This document shows positions 47,081-57,194 of a stretch of DNA of 64,000 nt, one piece after another. Position 1 is the first letter of the stretch. Every line of letters begins with the position of its first letter. Made by a program: the position numbers and the translations under genes. The notes under the pieces are model-generated. The model saw only the letters and a program-made list of their open reading frames with translations, was not told the DNA's origin and did not search any database. The stretch is taken from positions 62,001 to 126,000 of the forward strand of contig JAINUW010000303.1 of the NCBI GenBank assembly GCA_020205615.1, written 5' to 3'. Origin of the DNA: Panax quinquefolius. Lineage: Eukaryota > Streptophyta > Magnoliopsida > Apiales > Araliaceae.

Positions 47081-48217
47081 ATACATGGAGTTCCATCCCC
47101 GGCTGCTACGGTATCCTAAACTGTCATGTTGAAGACTCTTGCGGTTGATTTTGTTGGTTTGCTTGTTGAAGTCGGTCCAGTTATCGTCAAATATACTCTC
47201 GTTTCCTGCCTCCATTCTCCTTTTCGAAATGTCTTTCACCTTATGCTCCGTTGATCCGCACAGAAAACACCCACTATTCAATCTAGGATTGGGCCAGTTG
47301 GGAGAGATATGTCCCTCATGTTCATACTTGTAACATACAAACTTTCCCTTTAAACATTCCCCCGAATGGTTCTTCCCGCAATTCTTATCACAGCCTGCTT
47401 CTTAACACCTTCCTGCTTGACCTGAATACTTCCAAAATTATTCCCTTTTCTTTTCTCACCCCTATTTCCACTATTAGTTTCCACCTTTCCAGCTCCCTTA
47501 ACCTTACCCTTACTCTTCTTTTCCTTATTATAGAGGCTCATGGCCTCACTTCCCCCTTCGGCTATGATAGCCTTTTCTAAAAGTGATGAAAATATATTGA
47601 TCTGCAACACTGCCACCTTGTTGTAGAGCCAGGGTTTTATCCCAGCTCAAACCTCTTTGCCTTCCTAGCTTCCGTATCAACGTGATGCGGAGCGAACCTA
47701 GTCAACTCATTAAATTTTGTGGCATACTCCGCAACAGTCATGTTCTCCTGCTTCAACTCCAAAACTTCACCTCCATCCTAGCCCGCATACTAGACGAGAA
47801 ATAGTTTTCAAAAAACAATGTCTTAAAGCTAGCTCAAGTTACCACACCTTCTCCTGCCCTAGCCTGATTTGCCTCCCACCAAAAATTAGCCTCTCCCTTC
47901 ATCATATAGGTGGCAAAAGCTGTCCTTTTCCCCTCAGCTACCCTAGCTATCACAAACGCTTTTTCTATTTCTTTTACCCAAGTTAGGGCTTCTATCGGGT
48001 CAGTTGTCCCTATAAATTCTGGCGGTCCTACAACCTTAAAATCTTTGAAGTTCGCCAATCTATTATCTAGCTGGTTCCCTGCTGCTGGCATTCCCTACTG
48101 CATAGCCTGAGCTACCATGTTTGCAAGATTTTGCATCGAGTCTGGTTGTGATCCCCTAGCACTGTTGACAGATTCTTCTGCCCTTTGATTTCGAGTTTGA
48201 CGTCTCCTTGGCGGTAT
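47081..48217 (-). pseudogene. gag: Gag, unit X2 (family A)
   Basis: The start codon position at 48217 reads ATA rather than ATG (compare X1 at 33811). Then come PPRRRQTRNQRAEESVNSAR, a TAG, ANFKDFKVVGPPEFIGTTDP, IARVAEGKRTAFATYMMKGE and ANFWWEANQARAGEGVVT. Stops follow through the second half of the capsid. The Lys-rich linker (47350-47616) and the knuckle CFLCGSTEHKVKD (47280) are readable. The reading ends soon after MTVQD-type sequence, with no protease or later domains. A CYKCGQEGH-type knuckle near 47320 is decayed. Confidence 0.8.
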
Positions 48218-48497
48218 TATCTAATTCAATAAAACACAAATTATTCTTTATTAACTTACATTCTAAACCTTATCGTATAAGTTTAATATATCAAACTTAT
48301 TTTATTAATCAAACATAGATTCATATTCATTCAGCTAATTCATAACATAACATAACATATACTGTTATCCCTTTGTGACCACAAAAGTCAGGATTCGTTG
48401 CTACAACTTATACAAAAGTTGAGAATATTACATTACACAGACATACTTATCATATATACAACATCGAACACACATATTCCAACAGTACTTATACTAC

Positions 48498-49163
48498 TTA
48501 TTCACTATGCCTTTTTCTTGATATTGGACAACTTTTCGCCTGATGACCTTTTATCCCACAAATACAATAGACACCTTGCTTTGGATTGGGACAATGAGAA
48601 GAGATATGTTCCTCATGTCTGCAATTATAACAAACATTTTCCCCTTTCCTGCATAAACCTTTATGTTTCTTATTATAGTTTGTACATTTTTCTATTTTGT
48701 TAAGGTTCCCTTGGTTGTTATCGAAATTTCTTATATCGCGGTCTTTCATCTTTCTTTTCCCTTTCTTGCTCAGAGCTGCACACGATTTGTTGCGTTTGGA
48801 TCCAATCTGATCAATTTAGATTTTAAGCTTATCGTGTTCTTCCATTGTTTCTAATAATGCCTTTTGTAATTGACTATTTAGTAGTTTTTTTATTTCCCAC
48901 AGCTTTTCCAGAGAAGAAACCTTGTTCCTCAGATTTTGCACTTCCATTGATGCTTGATCAGCTCCAACTATAGTATCCGAATCACTATCTGTCAATACTA
49001 CCATTTTCGGATCTGGTACTATGTTTTCCACAATAACCTCCTCATCAGGGTTGCTTGCACTGTGAGCCTCTATTTCAGCTATTGGCTTTGATATTAGCTC
49101 GGTTATGGAGATTGGCTCCTCCTTTACGATCTGAGGGTATCCTAATCCTTTTCCACCTGACAT
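48498..49163 (-). pseudogene. ORF0 (coiled coil plus zinc knuckles), unit X2
   Basis: One continuous frame of 222 codons runs from ATG 49163 to the stop at 48498, broken only by a TAA near 48815. Order: N-terminal MSGGKGLGYPQIVKEEPISI; acidic region; probable coiled coil (EVQNLRNKVSSLEKLWEIKK and on, residues about 75-115); Lys-rich SKKGKRKMKDRD; then knuckles CTNYNKKHKGLC (one Cys lost), CYNCRHEEHISSHC (CCHC intact) and YCICGIKGHQAKSC (first Cys lost). It lies upstream of gag, separated by about 280 bases. I do not recognise a known protein family. Confidence 0.72.
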
Positions 49164-49370
49164 CTACACACAAATTATCTTAATTAGTATATAATATGTA
49201 CACACAACAAATAATAGTTTTATATAAGTTATCTTTTATTTTTTTTGACGATGAATTTATTTAATTCATCTCCTTTTAAACTCTATATGAGTTGTTTGTA
49301 TTTTCAACGTTTTCCTTTGTCCTAAGGTTATAGCCTAAGGTCTACCCCCACCTAAGATTTCTAACCTATA

Positions 49371-49382
49371 GCTCTGATACCA
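49371..49382 (-). other. Primer binding site, unit X2
   Basis: Exact complement of TGGTATCAGAGC (tRNA-iMet), 3 bases from the LTR end at 49386. Confidence 0.9.
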
Positions 49383-49715
49383 ACATGTGACGCCCCCAAA
49401 TTCAGGTACTTAAAACCCAAACTCGGTGCTTCACGATACCGTTTCTTTAAGCGGAATAATAATAATAATATAAACATTAAACTTAATTTACATACATCAG
49501 AGTTTTCAAATCCTAGGTTCCCAACCTTTAATACATTACATTACATGATAGGTAATAAATATCATTGTCTTAATAGAGTCTAAATATTACATAGGATAGC
49601 TTAGAACTTATTCTGCAACCTTTCTTTTTCCTTTGTTCTTGGCAGAGCCTTCAGGTTGATCACACTTAATTGAAAATATTTAAATTAAGCAAGAATGAGC
49701 ATTTGAGTGCCCAAC

Positions 49716-52700
49716 CAAAGTATATAAATCTTCAAGTATCACATCTGATTCATATCTTTCAAGTAGCACATAACTTTACCATAAATCTTTAACCTGCAAA
49801 AGTGGTTATTTGCAAGGTTGAGCTCGACAGCCCAGCAAAATCTAACAGTTTTCATGCATCACATAGCACATAATAACATGCTCAATATACATCTCATAAA
49901 CATTGGACTAACATAACATATATGATGTAGTTCATATAACAAGTATAAAGATTGAGTTCCTTACTCAATCAACATTTATTACTCAATCAACGTATTCATA
50001 AATTAACTTTAACATTTCATACTTTCAACATTAATATAACACATCATGCTATTTGCAATAAAGATTTCAAATAGTTCATCATCAAATTCACATAGCAAAT
50101 AGGAACTGAAAGACTTGCCTTGATCGTTGTTTACCAATAACTGATTAACAGATTACAACTATCTGCACTTCATGTTCCCTACACAATTATAATCATACAC
50201 ATCAACTATTAGTCACAGAACAAGACATAAAAATTGTAATGTAAACTCTACTCCACATCTCATAATCCTTCCTATTAATTAGCACACAATGTTCAATTAG
50301 ATTGTGTTAACTTTTTGACTTATGTAATATTCGAAATCCATTCAAGTGTTTAAGTCTTGCTAGGAATACTTATGGGTTTTATATTAAACTCATTCCATAT
50401 CTTATAATGTTCATTAACACTTGTCACGGCGTTTTGACTTTCATTCGTCACACGCCTGAATCGTCTCTCTCGTGTATGCTTAGTGTGCTTATATAACTTA
50501 TCTAATACATCATTTATTAATGTTAATCATCATTATATTTACTAAAATTCATGTTTTATAACTTAGGAAAACATCTTTTATTGTCAAAAGAACTACACTT
50601 GCATACGTGCATGCCCGACGCCCTCCGATTGCCTCCTAATACATTGTTGTCCCACAAATGGCCATTTTGACCCCTGTTCCCAACATCAAATTGAAAAACT
50701 TAAAGAACAAAAGTTGTAGGTCTACTCGTTCTCGTTCTGGAACATCTTAAATCACCTCAATCGGAGTTCGTATGAGAAGGTTATGTTCATTTTAGTAAAA
50801 TATGTCCGGTCAGGTTTGTTTTCTTCACAATTTGGCAAAACAAACCACCAAAGACTACCACCTCTCTTAGGAGGGGGTCCTTCGCTAGTTTGCGAATTAT
50901 GATCCCAAACACTACAGAAAGCCAAATTAGGCCTACAAACTCTGTTCTAACAACCATACCAACCTACCCAAGGTGTAATATGTTTACAGAAACATAAACT
51001 AATGTTTCTAACACGTTTCTAACCACATAAACAACATAAGCATCCAAATTAAAATCTTTAATTTCACTATTTCCATTATTTCTTCTTTTGACATTCACAG
51101 CGAAATTCTTCACTATGAATTCATTTTACAACCAAATATATTCATTCAACTTGCGTTTTTTTCGTTTCTTATCATATTAACACAATCTATCACCAATTTT
51201 ACATATAACTCATGCTCACATCAAATATTTAAGAACAATTTTCAACATAATTTCATAATCAAAAACTATGAACATGATTTCACCATGTTCATCAAATCTT
51301 TGTGAATCGAAACTTCTGAACAACAATAAAAATCTCATGTAAGCGTTATTGCGGTCAGGATCAAGTCATTTTTTATCTTACTCACCCATACTCACCCCCT
51401 TTAGCAGCAGACCGGTGATGGTTCGATTAATATACAACCGTCGCTCATACTTTTAGCGACTCTATATGTTGTCTGGTCGCTAAAAGTATAGACGACGATT
51501 ATTGTATGACCAAAACCGTCATGCGATTTCATCGCTAAAGGGGTGAGCACGGTGTGAGTAAGATAAGATATGACTGATCTTCTGCTTCAACGATATATAT
51601 ATATATATATACAAACACATACACATCCCATTCACATATAAAAATTATGAAGTTTCACCAAAAGATTTTTACATAGAACTCTAAAACTATGGAAACATAG
51701 AATAACATGATTTTAAAACTTGTTTTTACAACAATTGTATTGTAAAAATCCTTTCATGGCATACAATCACATATGAAAACATATGAACACCATATATACA
51801 TATAAATTCATAATCATGAAAACCTAATTTTACAAAGACTAGATACAAAACATCTTAATTTTGTATAAAGGTTAGTTTGATACCTTTCTAGGTTGAATTA
51901 GGAGAAAAGATGGAGATGATGAAAGCTTTTCTTTTTTTTTCTCAAGGTTTCCCTTTTTCTTCTAATTCTTCTCCCTCTTCTCTGTAGTCTCTCTTCTTCT
52001 CTTTGTTCTTAGTTTAGACTTAGGTTTAGAAAACTAACGTAACTTAATGTATATACAATATACATTTAACACATATAATTATAAAATATGTAACTCCCAA
52101 TATAATTACATATACTAATTATCAATTTAATATATAAGTTATAAAAATTAGAATTTTAAAAGCCCTAAGGCTTGTTTGGCAAAACCATATTATTTTAAAA
52201 TTAGGTTTTAATAGTTAAGGTCTTGTTTGGGTAAAAGCAGTTAAAAACTCTTTTAACTCTTTTAATAGATCCATTAACACATATTCTTAATGTTATCCTT
52301 TAATTAATTAAATCTTAACATTAATTTAATTAATTTAAAGTTTAACATCAATTAATCACATAAAATTGTCACATTATAATTACTCGCTAATTATAACTTC
52401 ATGTAACAATTACCACATCACTACATTATCTCAATTAAATTAGAACTATAACATAAAATCATTACATATTAATTATATATTAAATAATCATTTAATTAAT
52501 ATAATACACTTAATTATATTACTCCATATTAATCACATCATCTCAATAAATAATTCAATTAAAATATTTATTTACTTCAATAAATATTAAATTAACATTT
52601 AAATTCTCTTCACACAAATTCACATATTTCACAATATATAACACATATACACATACTCGTACTAAAACATCTTAAAATAAGAATTTTATTTATTAAATTC

Positions 52701-52737
52701 TTATTTATTAATTCTTAAAAAAATCTGGGATGTCACA
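49716..52737 (-). mobile_element. LTR-D fragment inside L4
   Basis: It starts on the minus strand with TGTGACATCCC at 52737 and aligns with the LTR of G (57471 to about 60110) and with the solo LTR at 12622. The last roughly 270 bp of the LTR are missing, together with about 300 bp of L4. The junction near 49714 shows short shared CCAA bases. A foldback element sits within it at 51373-51566 and a TA repeat at 51594-51612. No gene is present. Confidence 0.82.
51373..51566. mobile_element. Small foldback (MITE-like) element
   Basis: About 194 bp. Terminal inverted repeats begin TTATCTTACTCAC and include a CTCACCCC-CTTTAGC block on both sides. The centre also folds (GTCGCTAAAAGTAT against ATACTTTTAGCGAC). 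No coding sequence. A clear target duplication is not visible, so the superfamily is not assigned. Confidence 0.65.
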
Positions 52738-53689
52738 CGAACGATATTTTCGTCTAGCATATCCGCCTTAGGCGCAAAAAAGTTTCTCATGTTCGGGATG
52801 TTCATACTTAGTCTAGAATCTGAACTAAAACGATTCAGTTAGATAACAATAAAGTTCTATCATGCTCAATAATATATTTAAATCTGTGTCTAGCCGAGTC
52901 AAATAGCTTAGACGGCTTTTAAGTCAATGTATACATACCAAAATTTAATAGGTATGTATCAATAAGTACAACAATTATCCAAGTGAGGACACTTGTATAA
53001 CAAATTTTAGAAATTAATGAACATAATAAATATCTGGATTGTACAATAATACTACATTGATAAACAATGATCGGATAATTTAAGGACTTGTATGAATACA
53101 AATGATTGGATACATAATCAATAACAATAGAGTTAGTAATCTGGCACAACGATAATATAATTCTGAAACTTTCTTACTCATATCCATTGCATAATAAATG
53201 CAAGGGTTAGATACTTTCCTGTTCTGCTGCTTACAGTTACGCAACTTAGTTTTATCTTTTATATCAAGACCTATCATTATTAAGATCATTCTTTTGATTA
53301 GAATAATATATCGTAACTAATAGTACTATTATTTGTAGTCAACACATAACCTAAGCATATTGTCACACAGTTATATCAGTCATTGAATCATAAACAAACA
53401 CTTATCTAGTCAACCTATCGAAGTCCAGATCAATTTCAGAAACATTTCAGTGTATTGTTGGCTTTATCGGGCAATTATCGAGTCTAAAACTCTATTCTGT
53501 ATCTTAAATATTATCTTGGATAATTTAAATATCAATCATATTATTTTTCATAGACTTATAATAATTTTTAAATAATTATTATAATTTATCATGATTTTTC
53601 AAACACTAGAATAATTATTAAATGATTTAAATATTAGATAATTCTATTATCATTAATATTTAAATAATATTAAAATATTAATGAAACCA

Positions 53690-54420
53690 TTGCCAAAATA
53701 TTAAAGTTATTTATAATAACTCAAAATATTTTTAAAACATTATTATTACCCTTAAATGATTTTTAAAACATTTAAAATCATTTTTAAATAATTACCATTA
53801 GTATTAAATATTAATTTATTATTTATAAAAATATTAAAAGTCATTTATTATAACTTAAAATATTTTTAATTCATTTATATCCTTTTTATAGTGATTTTTA
53901 AATTAATAAAACCATTTTAAACTATTTATTTAATATAATTATAAAATAAATTTAATATCATTAATATTAAATTATTAATGAAATTTACCTTTAAATATTA
54001 AAAGTTATATTTTATAACATAAAATATTTTTAAACACTTTATTTTCATTTAAAATGATTTTTATAATATTAAAATAATTTTTAAACTAATTTATTTAATA
54101 TAATTATTAAATAAATCTAATATCATTAATATTAAATAATTAATGAAATTTATCTTAAAATATTAAAAGTTATGTTTTATAAATTAAAATATTTTAAATA
54201 TTTTATTATCATTTAAAATGATTTTAATATAATAAAATCATTTTAATTAATTTATTTAATGTATTTATTAAATAAATTAAATATCAATAATATTCAAATA
54301 AATACTACTATTTATGAAAAATATGTCAAATTATTAAAAGTTAATTTTTATAACTTAAAATAATTTTTGTAATTTTTTAGAAATTATTTTTTATTTTTAA
54401 ATGATTTTTAGAAATTAATT
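53690..54420. repeat. AT-rich tandem repeats in L4
   Basis: Homologous to 36540-37290; units of roughly 135-175 bp with the AAAGTTAT...ATAACTT core. Small insertions and deletions distinguish the two arrays. Confidence 0.7.
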
Positions 54421-54438
54421 TAATTAAAATTAATAAAT

Positions 54439-54463
54439 CTGTCGCTAAAGCCTTTAGCGACAG
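54439..54463. repeat. Perfect 12-bp hairpin, copy in L4
   Basis: CTGTCGCTAAAG and CTTTAGCGACAG separated by one base. See 27661-27685 for the paired change. Confidence 0.75.
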
Positions 54464-54758
54464 AAAGTGTAGCCTTAAGTGTTCTTGAGCACTAAGAACA
54501 TTCAATGTCTGTGATCGAGTAGCACTGTTTGACCAAGCATAATTGTCATATCTTGTTGTTTCTGGGCTAACTGTAACTTTGACTTTGTAGTGTTGATGTA
54601 ACACTACAAGTATCAGCAATAATCATGGTCCAATTGCATAACATCAGAGAGATCAAGGCTTGCAAAGTTGCTGTCAGAGCTGTTTTTATTTTCTGGGTTA
54701 CCCAGAAATGAAGAACAGTTCGAGTAGCTATATCTGGACTTCCACAACTTACTATCAT

Positions 54759-56869
54759 CACTACTAGAAAATCAACCTATAGCGACGGTCGCCGATCGTT
54801 GCTATAGGACTAAAGACCGTCGCTATAGGCTTTAGCGATCGTCGCCGACCGTCGCCGTAGAAGCTGTCGGTAAACCCTATAGCGACGGTCGTGATCGTCG
54901 CTATAGACTTTTTAGATTTCAAAAAAAATAAAATAATGCACATTTATTCAACGAACACGTGTACAATATAAAATAAAACATAAAAAATATTATATACATC
55001 ATTTAAAATCATTTGCATTATAACATTACAATATAATAGTTGGATAATTCATCTCATTTTTAGATGATTATTATTATTATAGTTGGGGAAACACCATCTG
55101 TTGTCGAGAGAGAAGAGAGTGTTGACATATATACCAGCTATGGTGAGTCGAGAATGGTGCTAGCATCATTGATTTGTCCATGTTTGACGATCATCTTGTG
55201 TGGCGGATGACAAAGAAATCGAGATAAGAGTTGAGTTCGAAGGGAGGAGGGACTGATTGCTATGTCACCAATGTTCTGGGAGGTTCTTTACTGGGGAACT
55301 TGTTATCTGATGAAAAGGTGAGTTTATCTAAATGTAAGCCACTATAAACTGTAATCACAATATCTTATTATATTGCATGAAAAACCACCAACTTACCTGA
55401 AACTGAATGCACCAAACTTGTTTTCCTTAAAATTCACCTATTCAAACCTCCATATATCAGGAATGCACCAAACTTGTTTTCCTTAAAATTTTGAGCATTC
55501 TTGAATTACATAACTAAGATATACTAACTTAGGTGATCTAAATTCTTAATACATGAAACATTGAAGGTTAGACTGCTTGGCTTATATTTTCTAGTAGAGA
55601 TGGCAGTCAACGTAAATCAATTAGAATAGTGAACACCTCAGTGAAACCCAGAGTACTATATTCTTGTAGGAATAACCCAACAAGCACAAGCAAACCACAA
55701 ACACAATTGAGTCACAAGTCTTCAAGTACATTAAGTAAATGTGCAAAAAAAAAAATTGCTACCCACTGTTAAAATCAAATAGCAAGTCGCAAAACATAAC
55801 TATCATATATTTTATTTCAACCCAATAACAATGGATTCACCAGTTAAAAAATAAAAAAATGCATCTTATATATCCTTTGCATTCACTTGAATTCAAAAAT
55901 CATTAGTACAAAATTATGTTTTAGAGCTGCATACAAGCCAAGAACATTTCTAAGGGGGAAACACAAATCTTTAAATTAAACAGAGCATAAAACACATAAG
56001 AAAATCCCTTCCTTGAAAGCATAATGCACAAAATATTGAAAATACTTAAACTAAGCTTAAAAATAATCCCCGGATGAAAAATAGCCAATTTTCAAATTTG
56101 ACGAAAAAAATCACAATTTTTATTACCAATTTACCATTAACAACTAATCATAAATAAACCCATCACAATATCCTTACATTGAAAAGATAATTCATACCCA
56201 CGTAAATATTTTATTCCAAATGAACAAATAATTGAAAACTACAGTGCTTCCAACTAGTCAGAATGTGTTCATAACGCTGAATATAATAAACACCAAGGAC
56301 AAACACCAAGGACAGAGAAATTGAGAAAATACCATCGTTAAGCCTGACAATACCTTCGATTAAGCATGGTGTTCTCATCCTAGTCATCGATTCCACCGGC
56401 AATACCTTCGTCAAGCCTGGTATTCTCCGGCAACTCTCCGTACGCTTTCAACAGCCTCGCCTCATCCGGCATGTACTTGAGGATAATGTCAGCCTTGTCG
56501 TCCTGGTAATCACGAAGTCCGACGAGGATAAATATCGCCAGTGGCGATCCAGACCTTTTTGTGCATCTTGCCGCGGATCGAGTAACAAGCGGCATATACT
56601 GAAATGATTTGGGTTAGAATGGAGAGCGAGTGGTAGATGAAGAGTAACGAGAGAGAAACTGTTAGAGAGGAGGGAGAGGACTTAAGAGGAAGGAAGCTGA
56701 TTTGGGGAAAAACTAAAATGATTTGGGGGAAAATGGGTGGGTTTTTTCTAAAAAGAAAACATCTATACCGATGGCCAGAGAATGAACGTCGTTATAGATA
56801 ACCCTATAGCGACGGTTCCGTGCTGACCGTCGCTATAGCTCGTTGCTATATGTCGAATTTCTAGTAGTG
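54759..56869. mobile_element. Non-autonomous CACTA DNA transposon
   Basis: It is bounded by CACTACTAGAAAA and its complement TTTCTAGTAGTG, the CACTA (En/Spm) terminal signature. Flanks CAT (54756-54758) and CCT (56870-56872) fit a 3-bp target duplication with one mismatch; the empty site is visible in L3 near 37618. Subterminal repeats of TATAGCGACGGTC occur at both ends. It is 2111 bp long with no transposase, so it would need an autonomous partner. It carries a fragment of an eIF1A gene at 56363-56596. Confidence 0.9.
56363..56596 (-). pseudogene. Captured fragment of translation initiation factor eIF1A
   Basis: Minus-strand reading gives [16 protein letters not shown]. After a one-base insertion (an extra T near 56533) it continues [26 protein letters not shown] and [12 protein letters not shown], ending at a TAG at 56380-56382. 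These are highly characteristic of eIF1A, the small OB-fold factor that helps start-codon selection on the 40S ribosome. Roughly residues 60-140 of about 145 are present; the N-terminus and acidic C-tail are missing. It lies wholly inside the CACTA element, so it is a transduplicated gene fragment, not a host gene. The frameshift and stop make it non-functional. A decayed duplicate of the ENTRLDEGI codons follows at about 56325-56365. Confidence 0.9.
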
Positions 56870-57194
56870 CCTTGTGATGTTTTTCTGATTTAAGAGTTTC
56901 AGTGTGTAGACAACATGTAAGGGTACAAATCTATTACATAAAACCAGCCTAACAACAACAAAATCTCTAGATCCATGCCATCAAACCATGTCAGAAGATA
57001 TGTTCATAAGTTTTCTGGGTTAACCAGAAAACGTATTTCACGATCATCCGGCTTGGTTTGACCGTCCACTATCTTAATCCTGATTGATGTTTTAGTGATC
57101 TAAAGGCTTAAGCTTATAGTCCAAACAACATATTACAACTTAGATGCAAAAACAAGAACAAAGAAACAAAAAACAGAAGGATTTTGATCCATAA

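Larger units (their letters stand above)
49386..57194 (-). mobile_element. Family-A LTR copy L4 (interrupted three times)
   Basis: Own sequence: 49386-49715, 52738-54758 and 56870-57194. It ends on the minus strand with GGGGGCGTCACA at 49386, next to the PBS of X2. Relative to L3 it lacks about 300 bp at the LTR-D junction. It carries the LTR-D fragment, the CACTA element and, at 57195, element G, after which the remaining third should continue beyond the window. AT-rich repeats are at 53690-54420 and the palindrome at 54439-54463. Confidence 0.85.

Noticed and set aside
56380..56595. eIF1A as a functional host gene
   Set aside because: It lies between CACTA terminal repeats, is frameshifted, lacks the N-terminus and stops early.
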